In this document: one piece after another, positions 1 to 9,023 of the stretch
How the letters are laid out: each line of letters begins with the position of its first letter
How positions within the stretch are numbered: position 1 is the first letter of the stretch
DNA from: JBOHDX01 sp050700835
GTDB lineage: Bacteria > Actinomycetota > Actinomycetes > Propionibacteriales > Nocardioidaceae
Direction: 5' to 3'
Assembly (NCBI GenBank): GCA_050700835.1
Contig: JBOHDX010000146.1
Location: 1 to 64,000 of the forward strand
DNA: 64,000 nt
Notes under the pieces: model-generated
Seen by the model: only the letters and a program-made list of their open reading frames with translations
Database searches by the model: none
What the model was told of the DNA's origin: nothing
Made by a program: the position numbers and the translations under genes

Positions 1-610
1 CGCCGTCGCTGAACCGGTTCAGCGCACGGCCGGCCGGACCGACCTCGGTCGTGGGGATCACGATCAGGCTGACCAGCACGCCGGCGGCCGCCCCCATGAG
101 GCTGGCGAAGACCCGGTCCTGGGCGGCGACGCCGGCAGAGCCGCCGGCTACGCCCATCACGATCAGCGCGGTGGCCGCAGCCTCGCCGGCGCGGTCGCGC
201 AGGCGCAGGGCATAACCCATCAGCAAGGTGCCGGTCACCACGACGCCGATCGTCCAGGCGTGGAGACCCACCGTGCCGGCCAGGCCGAGTGCGGCCATCA
301 CGCCGACGAGCAGGCCGACGACCCGCTGCATGGACGACGACACCGACTGCCACACCGTGACCTCGACGGTCAGCATCGCCACCAACGGGGCCAGCAGCGG
401 TCCGTGGATCTCGAACGTGGTGGCCGCCGCCCAGGCCAGCGCCGCAGCCAAGCCGCACTTGAGACTGCGGAACAGCGCGCCGCGAGACAGCGCGAGGCGC
501 GCGAGCATTGGGTCGAGGTGTCGCGTCCGTCCGCGCGACCGCCACGCCGCCTGCTCGATCCGCGAGGGGTCCGGCCCGGGAAGGGTGGGGTCGATGACCG
601 GCAGATACAT
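1..610 (-). CDS. FUSC/aromatic-acid-exporter-like membrane protein, N-terminal part
   Basis: The gene runs off the left edge, so only the first 203 residues are present. After a basic cytosolic stretch of about 35 residues there are several hydrophobic segments with short turns (AAALAWAAATTFEIHGPLLA, then LVGVMAALGLAGTVG, VVVTGTLLMGYAL and ALIVMGVAGGSAGVA), a pattern usual for the membrane half of FUSC or ArAE-type exporters. Such proteins move aromatic acids or related small molecules out across the cytoplasmic membrane; the substrate here cannot be told. The ATG at 610 starts MYLPVIDPTLPGPDPS. I see no strong ribosome binding site, so the start is tentative. The 196 bp between this gene and the phosphatase at 807 hold no gene I can support. 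Confidence 0.6.
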   Translation of the reverse strand, partial: MYLPVIDPTLPGPDPSRIEQAAWRSRGRTRHLDPMLARLALSRGALFRSLKCGLAAALAWAAATTFEIHGPLLAPLVAMLTVEVTVWQSVSSSMQRVVGLLVGVMAALGLAGTVGLHAWTIGVVVTGTLLMGYALRLRDRAGEAAATALIVMGVAGGSAGVAAQDRVFASLMGAAAGVLVSLIVIPTTEVGPAGRALNRFSDG

Positions 611-806
611 CGGCTGCCGAGACGTCGTGTGCCCGTGCCGCGGTTGGCGGGGCAGGCGGAGGTGGCCGAGGGGTCGGGTGCCGTCAGGTCGAGGGCGTTG
701 GTCGCGAGGTGGAGCACCGAGCATGTTCCTATCCTGACGGCTCAACCTGAAGCCGCGATGAGATCCCGCCCCGGCGCCCACGTGATCCCCGCTACACCGC
801 GGGTCG

Positions 807-1382
807 TCAGGCGTTCCAGCGCCACACCACCGGTGTCTCCCGCTCGTACGCCAGCACCGAGATCGTGGCCGTGTCGAGTGCGAAGAAGCGTCCCTCGGTG
901 ACCGGCTGCTCGATCCATCGCGCCGCCAAGGCGCGCAGGGCGTGCCCGTGCGAGAACGCGAGGACCCGTCCGGACGTGGCCCGGACCTTGGCGACCACCC
1001 GGTCCATCCGGGCCGTCATCTGAGCGGCCGTCTCGCCGCCCGGGCACGGCTCGCTCCACACCGTCCAGTCAGGTACGCGCTCGCGAATCTCGGCGGTGGT
1101 CAACCCTTCGTACTCGCCGTAGCTCCACTCCGCGAGGTCGTCATCGACCTGTACGTCCCCGAAGCCGGCGAGCGCCGCGGTCCGCGCGGCCCGCTGCCGC
1201 GGACTGCTCAGCACGAGATCGAAGTGCTCACCAGCCAGGGTGTCGCGCAAGGTCCGCGCCGCGGCCTCGCCCAGCTCGGTCAACGGAAGATCGGTCACCG
1301 AGGTGTGCTTGCCGTCACGGCTCCACTCGGTCTCGCCGTGCCGGATCAACCACAGCTGCTGGTCGAAGTCGGGGGCGGTCAC
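807..1382 (-). CDS. Histidine phosphatase family protein (phosphoglycerate-mutase-like)
   Basis: This is a 191-residue cytosolic protein of the histidine phosphatase superfamily. The phosphate-accepting motif RHGETEW lies at residues 14-20 with the nucleophile His15. The second catalytic histidine is in FSHGHALR near residue 145, and the acid in EWSYGEYEG near residue 86. The WSRDGKHTS run after the motif is typical of the branch often annotated as probable phosphoglycerate mutase or sugar-bisphosphatase, whose true substrates are mixed. It lies 18 bp downstream of the MaoC gene on the same strand and is probably co-transcribed with it. The family call is firm; the substrate is not known. Confidence 0.88.
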   Translation of the reverse strand: MTAPDFDQQLWLIRHGETEWSRDGKHTSVTDLPLTELGEAAARTLRDTLAGEHFDLVLSSPRQRAARTAALAGFGDVQVDDDLAEWSYGEYEGLTTAEIRERVPDWTVWSEPCPGGETAAQMTARMDRVVAKVRATSGRVLAFSHGHALRALAARWIEQPVTEGRFFALDTATISVLAYERETPVVWRWNA

Positions 1383-1400
1383 GGCAGCAGCCTGCCAGGG

Positions 1401-1910
1401 TCAGGCGTTGTCGGCCATGCGGGGGCGGCCGGGCTGCTCGCCGCCGCGGGCCTGCAGGTAGGTGTCCTTGGGCACCATCACCTTGCGGCGGAAGACGCAC
1501 ACGACCGTCCCGTCCTGGTTGTAGCCCGTGGTCTCGACGTGCACGACTCCACGGTCGTCCTTGGACTTGCTCTCCCACTTGTCCAGCACGGTCGTCTCGC
1601 CATAGATGGTGTCGCCGTGGAAAGTGGGCGCGAGATGGCGGAGGGACTCGACCTCCAGGTTGGCGATCGCCTTGCCGGACACGTCAGGAACGCTCATGCC
1701 GAGCAGCAACGAGTAGATGTAGTTGCCCACCACCACGTTCTTGCCGAACTGCGTCGTCTTCCCGGCGTAGTTGGCGTCGAGGTGCAAGGGGTGGTGGTTC
1801 ATGGTGAGCAGGCAGAACAGGTGGTCGTCGTACTCCGTCACGGTCTTGCCCGGCCAGTGCTTGTACGTCGCGCCGACCTCGAACTCCTCGTAGCTGCGAC
1901 CGAACTGCAT
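1401..1910 (-). CDS. MaoC-family hydratase, probable mesaconyl-CoA/beta-methylmalyl-CoA hydratase
   Basis: A hot-dog-fold (R)-specific hydratase of 169 residues. The open frame reaches 1976, but the ATG at 1910 (MQFGRSYEEFEVG) has GAGGAG about eight bases upstream and matches the usual MaoC N-terminus, so I place the start there. The region MNHHPLHLDANYA is the dehydratase active-site segment with its Asp/His pair. With the acyl-CoA dehydrogenase at 6386 and the CitE-like lyase at 9024, this enzyme would hydrate mesaconyl-CoA to beta-methylmalyl-CoA in the ethylmalonyl-CoA pathway. That assignment rests on the set of three genes, and no crotonyl-CoA carboxylase/reductase or mutase gene lies in the window. 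A generic enoyl-CoA hydratase role remains possible. Confidence 0.8.
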   Translation of the reverse strand: MQFGRSYEEFEVGATYKHWPGKTVTEYDDHLFCLLTMNHHPLHLDANYAGKTTQFGKNVVVGNYIYSLLLGMSVPDVSGKAIANLEVESLRHLAPTFHGDTIYGETTVLDKWESKSKDDRGVVHVETTGYNQDGTVVCVFRRKVMVPKDTYLQARGGEQPGRPRMADNA

Positions 1911-1997
1911 GAGCTGACTCCTCGTCAGGGAACGTTCCGGCGCCTCATCGTGGCCGATCCGGCCGCTGCGTGGCACCTGCCCGGCGCGTGAGAAGCC

Positions 1998-3086
1998 TCA
2001 CCGATCCGCCTGGGACCACACCGTAGGCGGTTCCCAGCGCACCGGGACGCCGTGCGCGGGCGCGGAGCCGAGCACCACCGCATGTCCACTGGGCCAGGTG
2101 CGCAGCACCACGAGATTCTCGTGCTCCGAACCTGTGCTGCGGCGTCTCGGCTCCAGCGAGAGATGGGCGAGCGGAGCCGACTCGGTGGCCTCGCCCCCGA
2201 GCTCGTCGAGCAGAGCCAGCACGGCGTCCTTGTCCGCCCTCGAGAGGTACTGCCACATGATCGAGTGCCACAGGACCGTGACCTGACCGCGCGCCAGGTC
2301 CAGGGCCCGCACCGCGGTCGGCGCATCCATCCGCTCCACCAGGGCAGGCACGGTGCGCGACACCTCGATGGCGCCGCGGAGCCGCTCGAAGCGCGCGGTC
2401 TGGTCAGGCCAGACGTACGACAGCAGCCGCCGCGCGCCGTCGTCGTGCGTGGGGTCGATCGGTGAGATGTCGCTGCCCCACCGGTCGGTGATCTCGAGCG
2501 GCACCATCGGGGGCAGCGGCCCCTCCCACGCGTCGGCGAGCTGGACCGGGCTGCCCACTGGACCGGCGAGGTGGACGCCTCCCACCGACACGGCGAAGTG
2601 GTCGGCCCGCAGGTTGAGTCCCGCGCTGCTGCCGATCTCACGCAGCCGGATCGGTAGTCCGGTGTCCTCGGCCAGTCGGAGCAGTCCGCCGATCAGGCTG
2701 GCGGATCGGCCCACCTCGTTGGTCTGCGGCGCGTGCTCGAGGCTCGCCCGGATGGCCGCGGCATGCTGGTCCAGAACGGCGACGAAGGCCGGCCAGGCCT
2801 GCTCAACGCTGCCGTTGCCCCCGACGCTCGGGTACGTCGCGGCGAGCGCCTGCGCCGCACCGTCGAGGACCAGGCGGTGCACGGCACCCATCAGGCGGAG
2901 CGCCAGCGCGGACGGCCCGGGGTCGTCCTCGTGGCCGGCCAGCACGGCTCGCAGCGTCGCGTCTCCGGAGGCGATCCGGTCGGCACAGCGCTCGAGCAGG
3001 CCGGCGTAGAACGGCGACCCTAGGCGTCCGCAGGAATTGGCCTGCAGCCGGAACCACTCCTGCGTCCTGTGGGTGGGTTCAGCCAC
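1998..3086 (-). CDS. DUF2332 family protein
   Basis: A 362-residue soluble protein that I recognise as DUF2332, a common actinobacterial and proteobacterial family without an established function. Typical runs are LRLMGAVHRLVLDG near the N-terminus, LREIGSSAGLNLRADHF in the middle and LWHSIMWQYLS in the C-terminal half; GSSAGLNL resembles the nucleotide-binding turn of a methyltransferase-like fold. The start is GTG at 3086, inside the last eight bases of the upstream stress-protein gene, so translation is probably coupled. There is no signal peptide or membrane segment. Confidence 0.8.
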   Translation of the reverse strand: MAEPTHRTQEWFRLQANSCGRLGSPFYAGLLERCADRIASGDATLRAVLAGHEDDPGPSALALRLMGAVHRLVLDGAAQALAATYPSVGGNGSVEQAWPAFVAVLDQHAAAIRASLEHAPQTNEVGRSASLIGGLLRLAEDTGLPIRLREIGSSAGLNLRADHFAVSVGGVHLAGPVGSPVQLADAWEGPLPPMVPLEITDRWGSDISPIDPTHDDGARRLLSYVWPDQTARFERLRGAIEVSRTVPALVERMDAPTAVRALDLARGQVTVLWHSIMWQYLSRADKDAVLALLDELGGEATESAPLAHLSLEPRRRSTGSEHENLVVLRTWPSGHAVVLGSAPAHGVPVRWEPPTVWSQADR

Positions 3087-3561
3087 GCAGCGACAAGCGC
3101 GCCAGCAGCGTCTTCGCGTCCTCTGCGTGCGCGTACTTGCACAGCACGTCGTAGGACGTAGCGATCACGCTGGAGGTGGACGTGAAGTCGCGCCGGCCAC
3201 CGGTCATGGCGTAGCCGATCATGCCCATGATCGCGCCGAACACCGCTCCCGCGATCACTGTCAGGGCCACCAACGCGATCACGTTCGTCTTGCCGCTCGA
3301 GAACAGCGACAGCATCACTCCGATGAACAGGCCCCACCACGCGCCACCGGCGGCGCCGGCGGCTGCTGCCTTGTTGCGGTCGAGCCGGCCGGTCACGCGT
3401 TCGACCATGCGCAGACCGTTGCCGACGATCGTGACGTTCTCGACCGGGAAACCCTCGTCGGACAGGAAGTCCACGGCACGCTGGGCACCTTCGTACTGCT
3501 CGTAGGTGCCGACCGTCACACCCGACGGCGGCTGCATCGATTGCTGGGGCATGCGGGGCAT
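3079..3561 (-). CDS. General stress protein (YflT-like) with glycine-rich membrane segment
   Basis: A 160-residue protein. Its N-terminal third (VGTYEQYEGAQRAVDFLSDE, then VTIVGNGLRMVERVTGR) is the alpha/beta domain found in actinobacterial general stress proteins. A hydrophobic, glycine-rich middle (AAAGAAGGAWWGLFIGVMLS and VIALVALTVIAGAVFGAIMG) looks like a membrane hairpin. The ATG at 3561 has AAGGAG seven bases upstream. Its 3' end overlaps the DUF2332 start by eight bases. Members of this family are often annotated as magnesium-transporter-like; no transport residues are evident, so I keep the stress-protein name. Confidence 0.75.
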   Translation of the reverse strand: MPRMPQQSMQPPSGVTVGTYEQYEGAQRAVDFLSDEGFPVENVTIVGNGLRMVERVTGRLDRNKAAAAGAAGGAWWGLFIGVMLSLFSSGKTNVIALVALTVIAGAVFGAIMGMIGYAMTGGRRDFTSTSSVIATSYDVLCKYAHAEDAKTLLARLSLRG

Positions 3562-3633
3562 GGCGTTCTCCTTATTGCTGACTACGAGTCAAGTCTGCCA
3601 CCGCCGCGGCTTCCTGACGGGCTCAGCTCAGGC

Positions 3634-6309
3634 TCAGCCGTCGGCCTCCTTGGTGACTTGAGCCAGCCACGACTCCCAATGGGCACTAACTCCGGACGGC
3701 TCGTAGTGATGCGCGTCCTCCAACGACGCGGCCCCCATGCGCCGTCGCAAGTCCGGGTCCTCGATCAGCTCCCGGATCGCGGCGGTCATGCCAGGGATGT
3801 CCCCGTTGCGGAGCAGCCGGCCGTTGCGGCCGTCCTCGATGATGTCGCTGGGGCCGCGTGGACAGTCGAAGCTGATCAGCGGCAACCCCTTGCTCATCGC
3901 CTCGATCAGCACCATGGGGAAGCCCTCGGCCGACGAGCTCATCACATAGATCGAGGCCGCGGCGAGCTCCCGCTCGAGCTGCGCGGAATGACCCTTGAGG
4001 ACGACCTGGTCACCGACTCCCGCCTCATCGATACGGCTCTGCAAGGCATCCCTTGCGGGGCCGTCGCCATAAATGTGCAGCTGCCAGTCCGGGTGTTCGC
4101 GGGCGATCGGGGTGTAGGCGCGGATGAGTCGCCCGAATCCCTTTCGTTGGATCAGTTGACCGGCGGCGATCACCACTTTGGCCGTGGTGTCGGACGAGTC
4201 GGTCACCGGCCAGGGCAAGGCGTTGCCCATCGCCTCGATCTGCACGTTCGAGCCCCGCAGGAAGAGAGCGTAGTCGGCTGCGTCCGCCTGCGTCAGCACC
4301 GCCAGACCGTGCAGCTGGCGACCCGCGCGCTCCATCGCCGTGGCCCACATCGGGTCGCCCATCCGCGCTTCGAAGTTCAGATGGTCCTGGGCGACCACGA
4401 CCATGCCCGGGGGCGCCAGCTCTGCCGCCGCCACGTGCAAGGACGGCCGGGTCGAGATCAGGATGCCCGGCTCGAGGGCCGAGATCTTGTCCGCGAGCCA
4501 GCGGTCGGTCCGCGCGTTGATCTGGGAGTCCTCGGGAGCGAACCGCGAGGGTTGGTCGCGAAGCTCCGCCGCCGCCCGACGGGTCGAAGGCCTCAGCCGA
4601 CTGGACCACGTGCGAACGTCGGCAAGATGCGTGACCCGAACGCGTGGGTCGATCTCGTACGCCGCCTGGTCGCGCCAGCGGTGCACCGAGATGACCTCGA
4701 TGTCGTGGGCGTCTGCCAGCGAGTTGACCAGCGTGAGCACCGCCCGCTGGATCCCGGATGTGCCGTCCACGTTGATGATCAGGAAGTACAGCCTGGCGTT
4801 GCCGACGACCTCAGGCCGTGTCCCGACCGTCCTGCTGCGGCGCGGTCCACGTCGAGCCCGCACCGCGTCGCGAGACCGGTATGCCACCGCGGACAGGACG
4901 TCGACGACATGGGTCCCGCCCGGGACCGACCGGAGTCTCGACGTCGCGGACGCCAGCCGGGTCGGGCGGCGCTTCGCGACCGTGGCCGGCAGCGGGACGC
5001 CAGGCGTCTGCAGGCCCTCGGCCACGTCGGCCCGCAGCGTCTGCCTGCGCACCTCGCCCAGCAGGTCCGCGATCAACGGGACGGCTACGTCGAGCATCTG
5101 CTGCGGTCCGACGTCGTCAGGCACTGTGCCGGCTCGTGCTTCGGCGAGGTCGACGACAACGGGACCGTCCGGGGCCGACCGGAGTCTGGACGCCACGGAC
5201 GCGAGCTCGGACGCGCGACCGTGCGCGACCGAGGCCGGCGGCGGGACGCCCCGTGTCTGCAGGCCCTCGGCCACGTGGGCCCGCCGCGTCTGGCTGCGCA
5301 CCTCGCCCAGCAGGTCGGTGATCACCGGGACGGCTACGTCGAGCATCTGCTGCGGCCCGACGTCGTCGGGCACGACGGTGCCGGGCCGTTCTCCGGCGAC
5401 CTCGAGGTCCTCGAGGTGGCCCACCACGTCGTAGCCTGCGGCTTCCAAAGCGGCCCGACTGGTGGCTGTGTGCTCGCGGAGTCGGGAGATCAGCTCGGGC
5501 GGCAACCCGATGGGGCTGCCGCCGCGGGGTACGAGCAGCTGGTGCCCGAGGTAGCGACGCAGCCAGCGGTACTGCTCGGTCCAGTGCGACGTGTCGGCCT
5601 CGGTCGCCTCCCGGAGCAGTGGTCCGGCGAGCTGCAACAGCCGGGCGGGCTCAGCACCGAGCGACTCGTTGGTTCGGCTGCGGCGCAGCCTCGACCCGCT
5701 CGGGTCGGCGCCGACGACGCGACAGAAGCGGTTCCACAGCACCCACGGACGGGCACCCGAGGGCGGCAGAGTCACCACATGGACGTGCTCGGGCGGCAGG
5801 GCGTCGGCCCACCGCGGCAGAGCGAGCGCGCCGTCGAACGAGGGCCATGACCACTGCTGGGAGTCGTCGTCCATCCGATCCACGAACTGCCCGATCGACA
5901 GGCCCGACCCGAGCTTCAACGTCTCTTGCCATGCCGCCGGGATCTGCGTGACGAAGTCGCGCGCGGTGAACATGATGTGCACCTCGAGCCCCGCCAGCGT
6001 TGCCAGGGCCTTGTCCGCCTGCTCGTCGGTCACCTTGACGAACCACTCGTTGCTGATCACGGTCGCGCCGTCGAAGCCTCTGGCGGCGTCCACCAGCTCG
6101 TGCCACACCTGTGTGTGCCCCGCGGAACCACCAAAGCTGGGCAGGCCGCGCTGGACAGCCATCGCTGCCCGATTGTGCTGGAAGAGCTTCGTGCCGGGAA
6201 TGAGCACATCGCTGGACAGCAGCCGGCTGCGGTTGCGCCACAACAGGCTCTGCAGGAACGTCGTGCCCGACTTCGGGGCACCGATGTGCAGGAAGATCCG
6301 CTGGACCAC
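3634..6309 (-). CDS. Sulfotransferase-glycosyltransferase fusion protein
   Basis: A very large bifunctional protein of 891 residues. Residues 4-290 look like a sulfotransferase: the phosphosulfate loop GAPKSGTTFLQ is at residues 10-20, followed by ISNEWFVK and FTARDFVTQIPAAWQETL, which match the sulfotransferase core. Residues 507-885 are a GT4/GT1 glycosyltransferase with INVDGTSGIQRAVL, AAGQLIQRKGFGRLI and the E(x7)E motif EGFPMVLIE. Between them two copies of an 83-residue unit follow directly on each other (residues 313-395 and 396-478). The frame extends to 6360, but the GTG at 6309 has GGAGG nine bases upstream and gives a start just before the sulfotransferase strand. The partner genes suggest a role in a sulfated surface glycan, which is inference. 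Confidence 0.8.
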   Translation of the reverse strand: MVQRIFLHIGAPKSGTTFLQSLLWRNRSRLLSSDVLIPGTKLFQHNRAAMAVQRGLPSFGGSAGHTQVWHELVDAARGFDGATVISNEWFVKVTDEQADKALATLAGLEVHIMFTARDFVTQIPAAWQETLKLGSGLSIGQFVDRMDDDSQQWSWPSFDGALALPRWADALPPEHVHVVTLPPSGARPWVLWNRFCRVVGADPSGSRLRRSRTNESLGAEPARLLQLAGPLLREATEADTSHWTEQYRWLRRYLGHQLLVPRGGSPIGLPPELISRLREHTATSRAALEAAGYDVVGHLEDLEVAGERPGTVVPDDVGPQQMLDVAVPVITDLLGEVRSQTRRAHVAEGLQTRGVPPPASVAHGRASELASVASRLRSAPDGPVVVDLAEARAGTVPDDVGPQQMLDVAVPLIADLLGEVRRQTLRADVAEGLQTPGVPLPATVAKRRPTRLASATSRLRSVPGGTHVVDVLSAVAYRSRDAVRARRGPRRSRTVGTRPEVVGNARLYFLIINVDGTSGIQRAVLTLVNSLADAHDIEVISVHRWRDQAAYEIDPRVRVTHLADVRTWSSRLRPSTRRAAAELRDQPSRFAPEDSQINARTDRWLADKISALEPGILISTRPSLHVAAAELAPPGMVVVAQDHLNFEARMGDPMWATAMERAGRQLHGLAVLTQADAADYALFLRGSNVQIEAMGNALPWPVTDSSDTTAKVVIAAGQLIQRKGFGRLIRAYTPIAREHPDWQLHIYGDGPARDALQSRIDEAGVGDQVVLKGHSAQLERELAAASIYVMSSSAEGFPMVLIEAMSKGLPLISFDCPRGPSDIIEDGRNGRLLRNGDIPGMTAAIRELIEDPDLRRRMGAASLEDAHHYEPSGVSAHWESWLAQVTKEADG
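4876..5373 (-). repeat. 249-bp tandem coding duplication in the fusion linker
   Basis: Two adjacent units, 5125-5373 and 4876-5124, lie in frame inside the fusion gene with a constant offset of 249 bp. Each starts with VPDDVGPQQMLDVAVP and reads LLGEVR, VAEGLQT and SRLRS at the same spacing. By eye about 56 of 83 residues agree. The strongest match is in the first 40 residues; the last ten diverge. This is an old duplication under some constraint, not an assembly copy. Confidence 0.85.
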
Positions 6310-6385
6310 GGGACGCAACCTCCACCAGGTCAGCGCGGCAGGACCCGGACATCCTTGCATGCGGGCCTGGTCGCCCGACGTACTG

Positions 6386-7579
6386 CTAGAGCTTGTAGTC
6401 CTCCAGCAGCCGTCGACCGATGATCATCCGCTGGATGTCCGCGGTTCCCTCGCCGATCAGCAACATCGGGGCCTCGCGGTACAACCGCTCGATCTCGTAC
6501 TCCTTGGAATAGCCATAGCCGCCGTGGATCCGGAACGAGCCTTCGACGACCTGCGCGCAGTACTCGCTGGCGAGGTACTTGGCCATGCCGGCTTCGAGGT
6601 CGTTGCGGTTTCCGGCGTCCTTCACCTTAGCGGCCTTGACCATCATCTGGTGCGCGGCCTCCACCTTCGTCGCCATCTCGGCAAGCCGGAACAGCACCGC
6701 CTGGTGCTCGGCGATCTTCTTGCCGAACGTCTCGCGCTGCTGCGCGTAGGCGATGCCCAGCTCGAAGGCCCGCAGCGCGACCCCGCAGCCTCGAGCGGCA
6801 ACGTTCACCCGTCCGACCTCGACACCGTCCATCATGTGATAGAAGCCGTGGCCCGGCGTGCCACCCAGCACGGCCTCCGGACCGACCCGATGGCCCTCGA
6901 AGACGGCGCCCGTCGAGTCGACGCCCTTGTAGCCCATTTTGTCTATCTTGTTGGAGATCGTGAGTGTGCCGTCTCGTTGCGGCCCGACGCCAGGCTCCTT
7001 CTCGACCAGGAACGTGGTCATGTTCTTGTAGACGGAGTCGGCGCCCTCGTCAGTCTTCACCAGGACGGCCAGCAGGTTCGACGTGCTGCCGTTGGTGATC
7101 CACATCTTCTCGCCGGAGATCACGAAGTCGTCGCCGTCGCGCACGGCCTTGGTCTTGATCGCGCTCACGTCTGAGCCGCAACCTGGCTCCGACATCGAGA
7201 ACGAGCCACGGGTGTCTCCGGCCGCCATCGCCGGGAGGTACTTCTGCTTCTGCTCCTCCGTGCCGTTCTGCATCAGCATCCAGGCGACGATGAAGTGGGT
7301 GTTGATCACTCCCGAGACACTCATCCAGCCGCGCGAGATCTCCTCCACGACGAGCGCGTACGTCAGCAGCGACTCGCCCAGACCGCCGTACTCCTCCGGG
7401 ATCATCAGGCCGAAGATGCCCAGCTCCTTGAGGCCGTCCACGATCTGCGTGGGGTACTCGTCGGCGTGCTCGAGCTCGGTCGCGACCGGAAGGATCTCCT
7501 TGTCCACGAACGTGCGAACGGTCTTGAGGATCTCCTGCTGCACGTCGGTCAGACCGTCGGTCGTGGTGAGGCGGCCCAT
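6386..7579 (-). CDS. Acyl-CoA dehydrogenase, probable methylsuccinyl-CoA dehydrogenase
   Basis: A 397-residue flavoenzyme of the acyl-CoA dehydrogenase family. FAD-binding and substrate motifs are SMSEPGCGSDVSAIKT and WITNGS in the middle domain, and the C-terminal helix carries the catalytic glutamate in GEGTADIQR. The frame opens at 7729, but the ATG at 7579 (MGRLTTTDGL) has GGAAGGA five to six bases upstream and begins at the usual helix. Close relatives, as I recall them from Streptomyces, sit in the ccr-meaA-citE-maoC operon, so the likely reaction is methylsuccinyl-CoA to mesaconyl-CoA. The gene stands between two glycosyltransferase genes on the same strand. The family is certain, the substrate probable. 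Confidence 0.85.
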   Translation of the reverse strand: MGRLTTTDGLTDVQQEILKTVRTFVDKEILPVATELEHADEYPTQIVDGLKELGIFGLMIPEEYGGLGESLLTYALVVEEISRGWMSVSGVINTHFIVAWMLMQNGTEEQKQKYLPAMAAGDTRGSFSMSEPGCGSDVSAIKTKAVRDGDDFVISGEKMWITNGSTSNLLAVLVKTDEGADSVYKNMTTFLVEKEPGVGPQRDGTLTISNKIDKMGYKGVDSTGAVFEGHRVGPEAVLGGTPGHGFYHMMDGVEVGRVNVAARGCGVALRAFELGIAYAQQRETFGKKIAEHQAVLFRLAEMATKVEAAHQMMVKAAKVKDAGNRNDLEAGMAKYLASEYCAQVVEGSFRIHGGYGYSKEYEIERLYREAPMLLIGEGTADIQRMIIGRRLLEDYKL

Positions 7580-7741
7580 ATGCGTCCTTCCGGAGACGAC
7601 GAGGTGGGGCGGGTCCAGGCTCGTAGCGGCATGCCTGTGGCGGGGTGCTCGTGGCTGCGGGTGTGCGGTGCGGTGGATGTACCTCGCAGTATCGCGACGG
7701 TGACCGGACGGCGCCATGAGCACAGTCACAGCCGGCTCGGC

Positions 7742-8965
7742 TCACCGCAGACAGGCGAACAGGTCCTGCCAGCGAGCGGCGATGGCCTCTGGGTCGTACA
7801 AGTGCGAGTCCTCGAGCGCCGCGGCGCCCATCCGTGCCCGCGCGTCGTCGTCGGTGATCAGCGACAGCAGCGCCTCGCTGAAGCCGTGGAGGTCACCGTC
7901 GGGCACCAGACGCCCGTTGCGCCCGTCCACGACGATCTCCCCTGGTCCGCGTGGGCAGTCGAACGCAACCATGGGTACGCCCTTGCTCATCGCCTCCAGC
8001 AGCACCATGCCGAAGCCCTCCCGGATCGAGGACATCGCGAGGACCGAGGCAGCTTCGAGCTCGCGCTCGAGATTCTCCGTGTGGCCCATCAGCTGGACCG
8101 TCTCGGTGAGTCCCTCGTCCTCGATCTGTGCCTTGAGACTGGGTCTGAGCTCGCCCTGGCCAAAGATCCGCAACGTCCAGTCCGGTGCGACCTTCGAGAC
8201 CGGCCCCCATGCCTGGATCAGCCGCGAGAACCCCTTCGGCGGGACCAGCCGGCCCGCCGCGACGACCGTCTTGCCAGCGAGGGTCGAGGTGGCGCCGTGG
8301 CGGAACGGAAGGGCGTTGGGGATCGATGTCACGTAGGTGTCGGTGCCGGCCAGCTGCGCCTCCCAGTCGCGGGCGTCCGCCCGGGTCAGGGTGACGAAGG
8401 CGTCCAACCGTGCGGCCGTCTGCACCAGATACCGCAGCATCGACGCTTTCGCGCTGCGGGTCTCGAAGTCACGATGCTCCTGCCCGATCAACAGGGTCCC
8501 GTGAGGGGCTGCCGCCGCGGTGGCGGCGTGCAGCGACGGCCTCGTCGAGATCAGCACCCCACCCGAGAGCTTCGACAGCTCACGCTCGATCAGCCGGTCG
8601 GTGAGCAGCGACATCTCCCCCTCGACGCTCTCGTCCGCCAGCCGGCTGGGCTGTTGGTCGAGGTCACGGGCGGCGCGATCCCCACCGGGAATGGGCTGCA
8701 CAGGCCCGGTGCGCCGGCGCCGCCGCCCATTGGCCTGCATCTCGAAGGCGACTTGGTAGGCGAGGTAGACGATCTTGATGCGTGGATCGACCGCGAGCTG
8801 TGGCGCATCCTTGCGTCGATAGAGGCTGACCACGGCGACTGGGCTGGTCTTCACGAGCTGGTTGGCCTGGCTGATCACGGTCCTGGCCACGCCACCGGTG
8901 CCGGTCACGTCGTGCACCAGGAAAACGACGGCGCTCGCGCCACCCTCAGCCTCACCCATACTCAC
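7742..8965 (-). CDS. Family 4 glycosyltransferase
   Basis: A 407-residue GT-B glycosyltransferase. The N-terminal domain has VVFLVHDVTGTGGVART. The C-terminal donor domain has VVAAGRLVPPKGFSRLIQ, the E(x7)E motif REGFGMVLLEAMSKG and DCPRGPGEIVVDGRNGRL. These motifs match the C-terminal half of the fusion protein at 3634 (DCPRGPSDIIEDGRNGRL there), so the two transferases are paralogs and may act on one polymer. The GTG at 8965 has GGAGG nine bases upstream; an ATG two codons later is possible. The sugar donor and acceptor cannot be inferred. Confidence 0.87.
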   Translation of the reverse strand: MSMGEAEGGASAVVFLVHDVTGTGGVARTVISQANQLVKTSPVAVVSLYRRKDAPQLAVDPRIKIVYLAYQVAFEMQANGRRRRRTGPVQPIPGGDRAARDLDQQPSRLADESVEGEMSLLTDRLIERELSKLSGGVLISTRPSLHAATAAAAPHGTLLIGQEHRDFETRSAKASMLRYLVQTAARLDAFVTLTRADARDWEAQLAGTDTYVTSIPNALPFRHGATSTLAGKTVVAAGRLVPPKGFSRLIQAWGPVSKVAPDWTLRIFGQGELRPSLKAQIEDEGLTETVQLMGHTENLERELEAASVLAMSSIREGFGMVLLEAMSKGVPMVAFDCPRGPGEIVVDGRNGRLVPDGDLHGFSEALLSLITDDDARARMGAAALEDSHLYDPEAIAARWQDLFACLR

Positions 8966-8977
8966 GATCCGCGCCCT

Positions 8978-9023
8978 CCTGCCCGCCCATCCGCGGGTTT
9001 TGGCCCGCCCATCCGCGGGTTTC
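8978..9023. repeat. Two copies of a 22-bp-period GC repeat
   Basis: ATCCGCGGGTTT occurs at 8989 and again at 9011, each preceded by GCCCGCCC, filling the short space between the glycosyltransferase start and the CitE-like stop. The same 22-bp unit makes up the large arrays at 47014-47101 and 47367-47519. CCGCGG at the core is self-complementary, so each copy can fold. Confidence 0.75.

Noticed and set aside
3037..5850. A 937-codon plus-strand open frame antisense to the sulfotransferase-GT fusion
   Set aside because: It has no recognisable domain, is rich in Arg, Gly, His and Val as is usual for the complement of GC-rich genes, and the minus-strand frame has clear catalytic motifs.
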